Below are positions 34,922 to 44,219 of a DNA stretch of 64,000 bases, one piece after another. This DNA comes from Flavobacterium sp. N502536 (lineage in GTDB: Bacteria > Bacteroidota > Bacteroidia > Flavobacteriales > Flavobacteriaceae). The position numbers were made by a program, and so were the translations under genes. The DNA lies in NCBI RefSeq assembly GCF_025947345.1, contig NZ_CP110011.1, positions 4,402,001 through 4,466,000 of the forward strand. The letters are read 5' to 3'. How positions within the stretch are numbered: the stretch's first letter is position 1; each line of letters begins with the position of its first letter. The notes below the pieces were generated by a model that searched no databases, was not told where the DNA came from, and saw only the letters and a list, made by a program, of their open reading frames with translations.

Positions 34922-36892
34922 TTATTCAGTAGTACTCACAATTAAAAATTCGCTTCTTCGATTAATAGCATGTTCTTGTTCGGTACAAGGAACCCCGTCT
35001 ACACATTTATTTAAAATCATCATTTCTCCGTAGCCCTTTCCTGTTAATCTTGCCACATCAACTCCTCCTGTCTTTACCAACCAGTCAATTGTTGCTTTGG
35101 CTCTCAGATTTGAAAGCTTCAAATTATAAGCATTACTATTACGGCTGTCGGTATGTGCCCTGACATCTATTTTAAGATTAGGTCTTAATTTCATTAGCTC
35201 CGCTATTTTGGCAAGCTCTACCAACGCATCTTCCCTAATTACCGATTTGTCCAGATCAAAATAAATGTCACGAAAATTAAACAGTTTAGCCAAATCAACA
35301 CCTACTTCTAATTTTCGCACTTTCTCCTGCATCGAAAATTCCTGTGGTTTCTTGTCACTATCAAAATTGGTAAAAAAGCTTTTCTCAATCGTTTCATAAT
35401 TTTCTCTTTCTGCTTTGATGTAATATTTTTTGCCTGCAGTAAGATTTTCAAATTTGTATGTCCCCAAAGGACTTGAAGGGACCTTAACCAAAAGGTTCAT
35501 TTTTTCATCATACAATGAAACCTCGGCATCTGAAATAGGAAGATTGGTTTCTGTATCAATTAGGTTTACAAGAATTTCTTTACTATAATCGGTATCTAAA
35601 GGCCGATCTTCCGTGAATTTATAAATATCATCAAAACCCAGTCCCATGTTCCGGTTAGAAGAAAAAAATCCGGTTTTGGTTTTAGAATTGATATAGTAAC
35701 AAAAATCATCAAAAGGGCTATTTATGGGTTCTCCGAGGTTGGTTACTTTGGATATGGAGCCGTCCGGATTAATTTTGGCAACAAAAACATCCAAACCTCC
35801 CAACCCTAATTGCCCGCTTGAAGCAAAATACAGTTCATTGTTTTCTGATACAAACGGAAAAGTCTCACGACCTTCTGTATTCACAGTTACTCCTAAATTT
35901 TCTGGTTTCCCATAGTTCCCATCATCGAAAATTTCTACTTTAAACAAATCAGACTGGCCAACGGTACCCGGCATATTTGAAACAAAATATAACGTTTTTT
36001 CGTCAGGGCTTAAGGCGGGATGTGCAACACTATATTCATTACTATTAAAAGGAAGTTCTGTAATATTATACCAGTCTCCATTTTTATAGGTTGCCTTATA
36101 AATTTTAAGCAACGCTACACCTTCGCTATTTGTACTTAATTTTCCATTTAAATAATTATTACGAGTAAAATAAACCGTTTTACCATCCTTCGTAAATACC
36201 GGAGTTGATTCACTGAATTTAGAATTTAATTTTTCAGAAAATAAATGCGGTTCCCCCAGAGTGCCGTTTTTGTCCATTTTACTAATCAATAAACTACTAT
36301 AAGGCTGATTGTCCCACTTATTTACTTTATTAGCTCCTTTAAAATTAAGTCTCGACGACGCAAAAACTAAGTTCGTTTTATAAATAGCAGCTCCATATTC
36401 TGAATAAGAAGTATTAATTCCGGTATGCTGTAAAGTACATCTGCCGGAATTCATCTTTATTTCTTCCAAATAGTCTTTATTACTAACATATAATTTTGCT
36501 CTAATCTCATTTTCTGAATGCTGAGCAAAAAAGTTAAGATATTCTTTTGCTTTCTCATAATTTTCTTCAGACTTTAAAGTTTGAGAATAGCGATAATAAT
36601 ATTCCGGATTAACGAAGTTATCGTCATTTTCTTTCTTCATTTTAAATAATTCGGCATACCATTTATTTGCCTCCAATAATTGTCCATTGAAATAGTAAGA
36701 GTTTCCTAATTTTTGAAACAATTCTTTTGATTTATATCCTTTTTCTGCAACTCTTTTATAAATCTCTATTGCATCAATATAGGCCAGGTCATCGTATTTT
36801 TTATTTCCCTTTTTTATCTTGTTTTCCTGAGAAAAAGCAAAGAATGTAGTTACTAAAAATAGCACTACCAGAGCGTATATTTTTCTTTTCAT
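34922..36892 (-). CDS. PD40/OmpA-family outer-membrane protein (PorE-like layout)
   Basis: A 656-residue exported protein. In order: a signal peptide (ends FAFSQ), TPR-like helices (about 25-130), WD40-like PD40 beta-propeller repeats (about 150-430, with HPALSPDEKTLYFVSN and FPFVSENNELYFASSG), a carboxypeptidase-regulatory-like domain (about 440-530), and a C-terminal OmpA peptidoglycan-binding domain (about 545-656, with DVRAHTDSRNSNAYN). Proteins with this plan accompany PorP/SprF proteins in Bacteroidota, anchoring outer-membrane machinery to the wall. PorP/SprF lies 164 bases upstream. No secreted adhesin gene is adjacent. Confidence 0.85.
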   Translation of the reverse strand: MKRKIYALVVLFLVTTFFAFSQENKIKKGNKKYDDLAYIDAIEIYKRVAEKGYKSKELFQKLGNSYYFNGQLLEANKWYAELFKMKKENDDNFVNPEYYYRYSQTLKSEENYEKAKEYLNFFAQHSENEIRAKLYVSNKDYLEEIKMNSGRCTLQHTGINTSYSEYGAAIYKTNLVFASSRLNFKGANKVNKWDNQPYSSLLISKMDKNGTLGEPHLFSEKLNSKFSESTPVFTKDGKTVYFTRNNYLNGKLSTNSEGVALLKIYKATYKNGDWYNITELPFNSNEYSVAHPALSPDEKTLYFVSNMPGTVGQSDLFKVEIFDDGNYGKPENLGVTVNTEGRETFPFVSENNELYFASSGQLGLGGLDVFVAKINPDGSISKVTNLGEPINSPFDDFCYYINSKTKTGFFSSNRNMGLGFDDIYKFTEDRPLDTDYSKEILVNLIDTETNLPISDAEVSLYDEKMNLLVKVPSSPLGTYKFENLTAGKKYYIKAERENYETIEKSFFTNFDSDKKPQEFSMQEKVRKLEVGVDLAKLFNFRDIYFDLDKSVIREDALVELAKIAELMKLRPNLKIDVRAHTDSRNSNAYNLKLSNLRAKATIDWLVKTGGVDVARLTGKGYGEMMILNKCVDGVPCTEQEHAINRRSEFLIVSTTE

Positions 36893-37056
36893 AAATTATT
36901 TTTTTAAGTGTAAAAACTATATTGACTTTTTTAGACAAAGCAAATGGAAGAAAAATTTGATGTGATAAACAAATTTGAAAATCTTAGAGTCGGCTATGAT
37001 AAAACCAATTAGGTTCCTGCCTGAAACCTGTCGGCTTTGTAAATTGAATTAACAAC

Positions 37057-37980
37057 TTAAAAAAAACGCGCCGATGAACAAGAGCAATCTCTCATAATTC
37101 TTATAGGTAAATCAAATCGAAAAAAAAGTTCATGGGATCCCGAGTTGTACTTTCCTAACTTCGTTGTGTCGGCATCATAGGTATATCCGACAAACAGTCC
37201 CTTTGTTAGCTGAACTCCAATCAAAGCACTAACAGCAGCATTCCACCTGTATGCTGTTCCAAGTGTCAACTTATTGTAAACTAAAAAATTAGCCGAGAGA
37301 TTAATTTGTAACGCATTTCCATTGACATAGTCTAATAGAACAGTCGGTTTGAATTTTACATTATCTGACATTTCAAAAACATGTCCGGCCATCCCGTAAT
37401 AATGAATTCTTCTACGGGCTACTATATCTTTTCGCTCGTCAAAATCGCTCGTATCGATTAATATAGGAGTCGAAATTCCCACATAGGTATTCTCAGACAT
37501 TAAAAAAATCCCTGCACCGATATTGGGCGAAAAATCATGTACGTTATTTTGAAAAACTAAATCATTTGTATTGTAGGGATTTAGTTTCGTATAATCAATA
37601 TTCAATAGCGCAGCAGATGCTTTAAGACCAAAGAACAGCCAGTAATCATAATTCAATCTTGCATTATAAGATATATCGGCAGCAATTAAAGTTTCATTTG
37701 AAGGACCAATTTGATCATAAACAACAGATGCACCTAAACCTATTTTTTCTGAAATGGGGCCACTTACTGATAAATTCATTGTTCTTGGAGCTCCGTCAAT
37801 TCCTGACCACTGCGTTCGGTTTAATCCAGTAATACTAATCGCTTCACGAGTTCCCACGTAGGCAGGGTTTATTGCTAAAGTATTATACATATACTGTGTA
37901 TACTGGGCACCCTGCTGTGCATTTGCACTGAATTTACTCAACAGTAACCCTAATATTAAAACATGTAGTTTTCTCTCCAT
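37057..37980 (-). CDS. PorP/SprF-family type IX secretion membrane protein
   Basis: A 307-residue barrel protein with a signal ending SANAQ and the family opening QYTQYMYNTLAINPAYVGTR, followed by SITGLNRTQWSGIDGAPRT, which are near-diagnostic of PorP/SprF. SprF-type proteins are needed for export or attachment of specific large type IX cargo with type B C-terminal signals. Normally the cargo gene lies upstream; here the upstream region is non-coding with a heptamer tandem repeat. The C-terminus contains a CSCSSARFF end that is unusual in having two close cysteines. Confidence 0.9.
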   Translation of the reverse strand: MERKLHVLILGLLLSKFSANAQQGAQYTQYMYNTLAINPAYVGTREAISITGLNRTQWSGIDGAPRTMNLSVSGPISEKIGLGASVVYDQIGPSNETLIAADISYNARLNYDYWLFFGLKASAALLNIDYTKLNPYNTNDLVFQNNVHDFSPNIGAGIFLMSENTYVGISTPILIDTSDFDERKDIVARRRIHYYGMAGHVFEMSDNVKFKPTVLLDYVNGNALQINLSANFLVYNKLTLGTAYRWNAAVSALIGVQLTKGLFVGYTYDADTTKLGKYNSGSHELFFRFDLPIRIMRDCSCSSARFF

Positions 37981-38375
37981 TTCTGTAAAATAATTATGAT
38001 TTTATTAAATATCCTGCGAACGTAAATACGTCCTTTGCTTGTTCTATTTTCTTTTTTATTGTGACCTAAACGATCACCCTACAGTTTTAAATTGCATTCT
38101 TAATCTCCCGTTTTACCGAATCAGAATAACTGTGTATTCTAATTTTGTACTTCTATTGATAATGATTCGTACTCCAACAAAAGCGCTTATTTTTTCTAAA
38201 AAAAACATTTCATAAGACATCCCGTAATTTTATGTAAAGGCCTTATGTATTGCGCTTTTCCCATAGACTTAAGACAAAAATAACTGCGTTCCCGATATCA
38301 ATATGCCCACTTGTAACAAACGGTTTAAACCAAGAAATAACTGGCAAATTAAAGTCTATAACTGCTTTTATTAGT
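37981..38375. other. Intergenic region upstream of the PorP/SprF gene
   Basis: About 395 non-coding bases, AT-rich. It should hold the PorP promoter but I see no exact TAnnTTTG element. The part at 38305-38360 resembles 33675-33730. The remaining bases up to the tandem repeat show nothing notable. Confidence 0.4.
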
Positions 38376-38507
38376 GGAGTTTGGAGTTTGGAGTTTGGAG
38401 TTTGGAGTTTGGAGTTTGGAGTTTGGAGTTTGGAGTTTGGAGTTTGGAGTTTGGAGTTTGGAGTTTGGAGTTTGGAGTTTGGAGTTTGGAGTTTGGAGTT
38501 TGGAGTT
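38376..38507. repeat. Heptamer tandem repeat (GGAGTTT), 18 perfect copies
   Basis: Eighteen uninterrupted copies of GGAGTTT (38376-38501) are followed by a six-base partial copy. The unit is not a multiple of three, yet any frame reads as a 7-residue repeat because three units make 21 bases. The perfection suggests recent slippage expansion. It sits between the 3' ends of the histidine kinase region and the PorP upstream region, outside supported genes. Confidence 0.95.
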
Positions 38508-38510
38508 GGT

Positions 38511-38543
38511 AAACCCGACAGGTTTCAAAAACCTGTCGGGTTT
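38511..38543. repeat. Perfect 15-bp hairpin (AACCTGTCGGGTT family)
   Basis: A 15-bp perfect stem (38511-38525 with 38529-38543) with a 3-base loop adjoins the heptamer repeat. A related hairpin follows at 38599. This family resembles palindromes spread through Flavobacterium intergenic DNA. Confidence 0.8.
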
Positions 38544-38598
38544 AAAACCTGTTCGTTTATCCTTTTAAAACAAAATTTGAAAGGGGTAAAAAATAACA

Positions 38599-38628
38599 AA
38601 CCCGGCAGGTTTAAAAAACTGCCGGGTT
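38599..38628 (-). terminator. Probable terminator of the histidine kinase gene
   Basis: A 10-bp perfect stem (38599-38608 with 38619-38628) is followed on the minus strand by a T-rich stretch. It lies about 20 bases after the kinase stop at 38649. Confidence 0.7.
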
Positions 38629-38648
38629 CAAGTTATCTGATTAAAACA

Positions 38649-41525
38649 TTATTCAGAGGAGCCGTCAAATTCGAAATAATAAAGTGGTACTGTTATGATA
38701 ACTCTTGTGCCACAAGCTACACCATCTTTCTCTAAGTCTTTAATTTCTAAAGTGTGACTTCTTTTTCTGAGTTTGGTTAAAATCCGGAATCTTTCTTGTA
38801 TGATTAAAGATGCCAATGGCTTATGATCAAGGCTCTGAGTGCTGCCGGACTTTCTCCTTCCAACTCCATTGTCTTCAATGATGATTTTTAAACTGTTATT
38901 CAATGAATAAATTTCGATCAGCAGCTCTTTCCTGTTTTTACTGGCATTTAATCCATGCATGATCGCATTTTCTACAATGGTCTGCACTACCATGACAGGA
39001 ATTTCAATGCTTTTTAGATCTAGTGTTTCCTCTATCTTATAAGTAACAAACAATTCGTTATTGCTTCTAAGCTGTTCAAAGTCCAAATAGGTTTTGATAT
39101 ATGCCATTTCTTCCTCTAAAGAGGTGATTTTGTCCCGTGTCACTTCTAAAGTAGACCGCAACAATTGAGCAAATTTGTTTAAAAATAAATTGGCCTCCTC
39201 TATTCCTTTTGTAAATAATATACCTTGCAAATTGTTTAGGGCATTAAACAAAAAGTGCGGCTTCATTTGATTTTTCAACGATTTAAGCTCGAGGGTAATC
39301 AATTCTAATTTTAACTTGTTTCTTTGATTAATTTTTTTTCTAAAATAGCGCAAAAAGTAAAAAACCATCGTAAGGTACATCGCCATGACCGCGATAAAAA
39401 AGGAATTGGTTTCCCAAAAATAAGGTTCGACTTTAAAACTGACTTCTTTAAAAGATTTCTGACTGGTGTCTCTTAAATTACGCGCACAAACTTCAAAAAT
39501 GTAGTTTCCGTGAGGCAAGTCATTAAAAAGCACATTTCTGTTCTGTAGTCGGCTCCAGGAAGTATCATCATAATTTCCATTTTTTACCAATCGATAGAAA
39601 ATTTCGAAGCAGTCTTTATTATCAAATGTACGAAGCGAAGTCCTGATCATAATATTGCCATACTTACCTTGCTTTATACTTCTGTCTTTTGCATTTAAAA
39701 TTGATTTTTCACCCACAAGAAAATCAAGGATCTGAACTTCTGCTGAAGCGGTTTTTTCTAAATAGCTGTTTTTAATCACCGAAATACCATTGTCAGTAAT
39801 GACGATAAACTTATCTTTTTGAAAGGCCATATCTAAAATACGTCCACGCAATATTCCTTCGTCAAAATTTATTCTATTAAAAAAATGCCATTTTCCATTC
39901 GTTCTATTATAGACTGTAATATCGTTATAGGTGGCCAAGTATACTTTATCGTCATAGTATTTTATAAAATAACAATTGTCTTTAAGTCTTATTTTCTGCT
40001 GTATTTTTAAATTATTATCTAAAAAGAACACCATTCTGCTGCCGGTTCCCACTATAACACCATCTTTCATTTTTCGGATAAAACTGGTTTGTTTAATGGC
40101 TGTATTCTTGTTCTTTTCTTTGGTGGCAAAATTATAAGAAGCCACCATCTCTTCGTTACCAACCACTCCTAAGTTGTTGTTCAGGCAGAAATATTTAAAA
40201 CGTATATCCGTAAAATCAAATGTGATTCTTTCGTTGTGCTCACTTTCAATAAAGTTTTTTTCAATGGCATATAGATTGTTGTCATTGTCTATGAAACTTT
40301 TTTCCAGATTAAGCTTGGCGTTAATCTCCTTAAAACTAAAATCGTTTGTTTTTTTATTATAGAAGTATTTGCCTTTGTTACTAATAAGACATATATCATC
40401 TCCTGAGAAAAACAAATTAAAAAGTTTTCCTTCAAACTTTCTAATGATTTTTACCTCGAAATTTGTGACATCCACCACTCCAAATAAATTGGTACTGGCA
40501 ATAAAATAAAGTTTGTCACCCTCTAAACGACTCTTTTCGATAAAAATATCGTTGGAACCAAACAGCTTATAATTGACATTGTTTTGAATTTCCAGACCGC
40601 TGTATTTCACAAAATACAATCGATTCTTTTCATCAATAAGCCAGAAGTTTTTACCCGAATCCACAAAAACCGATTTGAACTCCTTACCGTTAAGCCTGAT
40701 CAAATCACCAATATTTTTAAACTCCGTACCCTTAGTTTTCTGGCCAGCAGCTGTAAGAGAATGTAGTTTTAGCGTATCTTTTGCAGTATATAAAGGAGTA
40801 ATTTGCTTTAAATCATCAATAAGATGGTCCACTTTATTGTAATAAAAATTGTAAAGCAATTTTTGATTACTGGAGTCTATTTTTGCAGATTGGGTGTACA
40901 AACCAAAACGATGCAAATCAATATTACTCTGCCGGGCTTTGTAAAAAGGTTTTAGCCTGAATTTGTTACCGGGTTCTATAACAAAATGTCTTTTAAAAAA
41001 GCGATCGTAACCGTAATAGGTTTTTGTCTTTTGATCGTATCTATGGATTTCAGTATCTTTCTTTTTAGGTTTGTAGGGAATAAAAGAATTCCCAGGAGTT
41101 AATAAATAACATTCACCATTAGTTACCGAACTGAAATAAATACTTCCTTTATTCTCAAAACAAAAAAAAAGCCCTGGAATTTTTCTGGCTACTTTTATGT
41201 AAAAAACCTGATGTTCCTTTATGTATTTAAGTCCATAGTAGTAATCGCACACCCAGATTCTGTTTTTAGAATCAATTTGAGAATATACAATATCATTGGA
41301 ATCAAGTCCATTTTCGATCGAGAAATTTTTAAAAGTACTTCCATTAAAACGCGTCATACCATTGTTTGTCGCAATCCAGATGTTGTGCTGCAAACCTTCG
41401 CTTACGCTATATACGAAATCTGACTTCAATCCGTTTCGCGAATCCACAATCACAAACTGATTGCGAAATTGCGACTGTACGCTTTGAAAAACTAATAAAA
41501 TTAAAACGATCAAAAATTGTTTCAT
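38649..41525 (-). CDS. Propeller-type sensor histidine kinase (LytS/His_kinase family)
   Basis: A 958-residue membrane kinase. A signal peptide (ends SVQSQ) is followed by a large periplasmic seven-bladed-type propeller (about 25-600, with IWIATNNGMTRFNG), a Y_Y_Y domain (about 640-705, with GNYIFEVCARNLRDTS), one transmembrane helix (about 715-735), a short coiled coil, and the His_kinase domain with phospho-acceptor His757 in KPHFLFNALNNLQ. An ATPase domain follows (ENAIMHGL, EDNGVG). Such kinases pair with LytTR regulators; one is encoded divergently next door. The signal is unknown. Confidence 0.92.
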   Translation of the reverse strand: MKQFLIVLILLVFQSVQSQFRNQFVIVDSRNGLKSDFVYSVSEGLQHNIWIATNNGMTRFNGSTFKNFSIENGLDSNDIVYSQIDSKNRIWVCDYYYGLKYIKEHQVFYIKVARKIPGLFFCFENKGSIYFSSVTNGECYLLTPGNSFIPYKPKKKDTEIHRYDQKTKTYYGYDRFFKRHFVIEPGNKFRLKPFYKARQSNIDLHRFGLYTQSAKIDSSNQKLLYNFYYNKVDHLIDDLKQITPLYTAKDTLKLHSLTAAGQKTKGTEFKNIGDLIRLNGKEFKSVFVDSGKNFWLIDEKNRLYFVKYSGLEIQNNVNYKLFGSNDIFIEKSRLEGDKLYFIASTNLFGVVDVTNFEVKIIRKFEGKLFNLFFSGDDICLISNKGKYFYNKKTNDFSFKEINAKLNLEKSFIDNDNNLYAIEKNFIESEHNERITFDFTDIRFKYFCLNNNLGVVGNEEMVASYNFATKEKNKNTAIKQTSFIRKMKDGVIVGTGSRMVFFLDNNLKIQQKIRLKDNCYFIKYYDDKVYLATYNDITVYNRTNGKWHFFNRINFDEGILRGRILDMAFQKDKFIVITDNGISVIKNSYLEKTASAEVQILDFLVGEKSILNAKDRSIKQGKYGNIMIRTSLRTFDNKDCFEIFYRLVKNGNYDDTSWSRLQNRNVLFNDLPHGNYIFEVCARNLRDTSQKSFKEVSFKVEPYFWETNSFFIAVMAMYLTMVFYFLRYFRKKINQRNKLKLELITLELKSLKNQMKPHFLFNALNNLQGILFTKGIEEANLFLNKFAQLLRSTLEVTRDKITSLEEEMAYIKTYLDFEQLRSNNELFVTYKIEETLDLKSIEIPVMVVQTIVENAIMHGLNASKNRKELLIEIYSLNNSLKIIIEDNGVGRRKSGSTQSLDHKPLASLIIQERFRILTKLRKRSHTLEIKDLEKDGVACGTRVIITVPLYYFEFDGSSE

Positions 41526-41569
41526 GTTATTATTTTTTTTGTAATATTATATGATCAAAAAAAACTTAC

Positions 41570-41577
41570 CAAAAATA
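41570..41577 (-). promoter_or_regulatory. -7 element of the histidine kinase gene
   Basis: On the minus strand TATTTTTG matches TAnnTTTG and lies 45 bases upstream of the kinase ATG at 41525. It falls inside the longest frame of the divergent response regulator, which favours the later start at 41593 for that gene. Confidence 0.5.
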
Positions 41578-41592
41578 ATTTATTATAAAGAT

Positions 41593-42399
41593 ATGATATC
41601 TAAAATCAATGCCATACTAGTTGACGATGATTTTCAAAATCTGGAATTATTAAAATATTTCCTGACTAAATTCTGTCCTTTAATTAATATTATTGGAGAA
41701 GCGAGTAATGTTGAAGATTCTATTGAACTAATTAACAAACTATCACCTCAGGTGGTATATCTGGACATACAGCTTCATGAAAAAAATGCCTTTGAAATTT
41801 TAGACTGTATTGATTTTTCAGAAATTGAAATCATTTTTGTAACCGCCTATAATGATTATGCCCTAAAAGCATTTAAATACAATGCGATTGATTATATCGT
41901 AAAACCAATCATTATTGATGACATTGTAGTGGCTACCAATAAGGTGATTATGAAATTGAATGAAAAAGAACAATTTAATCATTTTTTAAAACAGGAAACC
42001 GAACCAGTTCGTAAAGTAGTAACGCTGCCATCACAATCTAAATCTATAGCAGATCCACCATCAGCTGCGGTCAACACTGATCATATTACGATCAATTCGT
42101 TAGACAAAATAGTCATCATGAAGAAAGAGGATATTTTATTTTGTAAGTCTGATGGAAGGTACACCACCTTCTTTCTGGAAAATAACATGGAACATGTCTC
42201 AAGCAAAAATTTAGGGGAATACAGCTCACTACTTGATCCGGTCATTTTTTTTAGAGTCCATCATTCCTATATTGTCAATATAAACCATATCACAAAAATT
42301 AATAAAAAACAGGGCTATTATTGTGAAATGTCTAATGGAGCTAAACTTCCTATTGCCAGAAGAAGAATTGATAGTTTAAAAAAAGTGCTACAGATATAA
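41593..42399 (+). CDS. LytTR-family response regulator
   Basis: A 268-residue regulator from the ATG at 41593 (a frame from 41551 would add 14 residues but leaves only 25 bases to the divergent kinase gene). The receiver domain spans about 1-120 with the acidic pair in ILVDDDFQN and the phospho-acceptor Asp58 in VYLDIQL. The LytTR DNA-binding domain occupies the last 100 residues (DHITINSLDKIVIMKKEDIL, FFRVHHSYIVNINHI). It is the expected partner of the divergent propeller kinase. Targets are unknown. Confidence 0.9.
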   Translation: MISKINAILVDDDFQNLELLKYFLTKFCPLINIIGEASNVEDSIELINKLSPQVVYLDIQLHEKNAFEILDCIDFSEIEIIFVTAYNDYALKAFKYNAIDYIVKPIIIDDIVVATNKVIMKLNEKEQFNHFLKQETEPVRKVVTLPSQSKSIADPPSAAVNTDHITINSLDKIVIMKKEDILFCKSDGRYTTFFLENNMEHVSSKNLGEYSSLLDPVIFFRVHHSYIVNINHITKINKKQGYYCEMSNGAKLPIARRRIDSLKKVLQI

Positions 42400-42957
42400 A
42401 TTTAATTTCACTCTTCTGTTACAACTAAAAATTAGCAGTTCAAGAAGCTCTGATAATCTTACTCCTAAAAAAAATTGTACAGGCTGAGATAATGCAAGGT
42501 AGCTATTGTTTACTACTATTGCATTACCTCACTTATGTCCCGCACGTTTTTTATCTTCTTGATGTGTACAAAAGGAATATCAAACAGGCTAAAGGAACAA
42601 CACAAAAAAATCTTCCAAAAACACTTCTACAATTCAAAATTTAACAAAAAAAAGCAACTAACTTAGAGCCTCAAAAAAAATACTTTCCATTTTAGATTGT
42701 TTATCCACTTACTTAAATAAACAGCTTTTTCATCATTTCCTTTATAACCTGTTTAATAAAACCTTTCGTTTTCTGATTACAAATTTAAGATCAAGTTATG
42801 AGATGTGAAGGCCGTTTTCAATAACTGCGTCGTTTATGAAATAAACGGTTACTATTCTCTAAAATTCGCATTAAAAACAAAAAAAGAGGAGATTTACTCC
42901 CCTCTCAAAAATGGTTAAAATATTAAAAAATGGTTGGTCTGCTAATTCTTATTCTAC
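42400..42957. other. Gene-free intergenic stretch
   Basis: 558 bases without a supported gene. A weak hairpin with AATGCAA/TTGCATT arms lies near 42493-42527 but has no T run. Near the right end is the terminator of the minus-strand barrel gene (42878-42906). The rest is AT-rich and featureless. Confidence 0.5.
42878..42906 (-). terminator. Terminator of the small barrel gene
   Basis: On the minus strand an AGAGGGGAG arm pairs with CTCCTCT (with a small bulge) across a 5-base loop, followed by seven T residues. It lies about 50 bases beyond the stop at 42958. Confidence 0.75.
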
Positions 42958-43554
42958 TTATTTAAATCTATAATTAAATCCTCCTGTCGCGATTCCTTTA
43001 TATCCATAGCCTAATTCTATAAATGCACCAAATGCTTTTCCAACTCTTAAACCCACCGGATTAATCTGAAAAGCAAATCCAAGTGCATTATCTTTATAAG
43101 AACCTCCTACCTGATCCTTTGTAGATAAGCCAATAAACCCCACGCCGCCAGAACCGTAAAAATCTAATCGGGAGGTTTTAATATAACTGTACTGCCCCAT
43201 TACCATTCCCATAAAATAATTACTTGTTCTTTTTACTGTTTTAGGATTTGTTCTGCTCTTTTCAAATTTATCCTCCGTTCTCATGTAGCTTATATCTCCT
43301 CCAATCTTAAGTCTCTCCCCTATGTTGTAACGATAACCCATTTCGTACATTCCGAACACGGTAGACTTGGCATCCTTGTATTTGACTCCAGTTATACCCG
43401 AAACAATGGTATTACTCAAGGAGTTAGCAAACGACTCAGTAAGAAGAATATACGATGCATCACTATATGCCAATCTTACTTCGCTTTTACCTTTTTCTTG
43501 TGCAGTTACCACAATCGCGCACAATAACAGCGCTGTAATCATTACTTTTTTCAT
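42958..43554 (-). CDS. Outer-membrane beta-barrel protein
   Basis: A 198-residue exported protein with a signal peptide ending VVTAQ and an amphipathic strand pattern ending GYKGIATGGFNYRFK, the aromatic-terminal beta-signal of an 8-stranded barrel. It contains GYRYNIGERLKIGGDISYMR and GVGFIGLS, typical of small OmpW/OmpA-like barrels. The family is broad and the function unknown. It stands alone with a terminator behind it. Confidence 0.7.
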   Translation of the reverse strand: MKKVMITALLLCAIVVTAQEKGKSEVRLAYSDASYILLTESFANSLSNTIVSGITGVKYKDAKSTVFGMYEMGYRYNIGERLKIGGDISYMRTEDKFEKSRTNPKTVKRTSNYFMGMVMGQYSYIKTSRLDFYGSGGVGFIGLSTKDQVGGSYKDNALGFAFQINPVGLRVGKAFGAFIELGYGYKGIATGGFNYRFK

Positions 43555-43751
43555 TAACTTTTCGTTTTAAAATTTAAATTAGACTATTCCTCTTATTTCT
43601 TAAGCGGAATCATATGCAAAAATTACATATTTATCTTACAAATATAAAACAAGTACTATACGAAGCTTATGCTTTTAAATAACTTAACTATTCCTGCAAT
43701 AAGTGGATATAATAAGGTTATATATGGCAGAATATGAAGTCCAAAAACAAA

Positions 43752-43788
43752 AAAAACACATTATACGCTTACTGTATAATGTGTTTTT
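43752..43788. terminator. Terminator of the three-gene exported-protein operon
   Basis: A perfect 15-bp stem (43752-43766 with 43774-43788) with a 7-base loop has T runs at both outer ends. It lies about 43 bases after the stop at 43831 on the minus strand. Confidence 0.88.
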
Positions 43789-43830
43789 GTAATGTTAAAC
43801 GGGTAATCTGCTTAGAAAACTTCTTTTAAT

Positions 43831-44187
43831 TTAGCCGTACAAAGCCATTCCATCCCGCATTCGCTCCACCAGACCTATGCAAAGTATGACTGAAAATAGT
43901 GTTGTTATCCATGCAATAAAACCAAAGACCAATAACAGCTTTTGAACAGAAGTCCGGGCAAAATGCTGCTGCTCTTCTTTTGAAACATGCTGCCAAATGT
44001 TTTTAAAGTTCTTATAAATCATGATTCCCACAAGTCCCATAGCTGCAAAAATAAAAGCCGTTATCAGAGTCAGCATGTAGAAAAAGGGCTGATTGTCATG
44101 AAGAAAAACATCACTTCCTACAACTAAGCTAAGTGCAAATAACGCTGCTATGGCTATACTGACGGAGAACCTGAAAAATTTGAACAT
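43831..44187 (-). CDS. Small three-helix membrane protein
   Basis: A 118-residue hydrophobic protein with three predicted membrane segments (about 8-25, 36-57 and 85-108) and a charged cytoplasmic-type loop (KNFKNIWQHVSKEEQQHFAR). No family is recognised. It lies 32 bases after the cupin-royal-jelly gene and is probably the last gene of that operon. Confidence 0.6.
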   Translation of the reverse strand: MFKFFRFSVSIAIAALFALSLVVGSDVFLHDNQPFFYMLTLITAFIFAAMGLVGIMIYKNFKNIWQHVSKEEQQHFARTSVQKLLLVFGFIAWITTLFSVILCIGLVERMRDGMALYG

Positions 44188-44219
44188 TTTATTTTTGAAT
44201 TAAATTTAATAGCATGCTT

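Noticed and set aside
38376..38507. CRISPR-like array
   Set aside because: The units are adjacent heptamers with no spacers and no cas genes nearby.
38250..38735. A long plus-strand frame of 161 codons with a WSLEFGV-type repeat
   Set aside because: It is a reading of the GGAGTTT heptamer array and its flanks. Every frame of a 7-base repeat is open, and there is no homologous protein signal, so it is not a gene.
42493..42527. Hairpin with AATGCAA arms after the LytTR regulator
   Set aside because: The stem is interrupted and there is no T run, so I do not call it a terminator.
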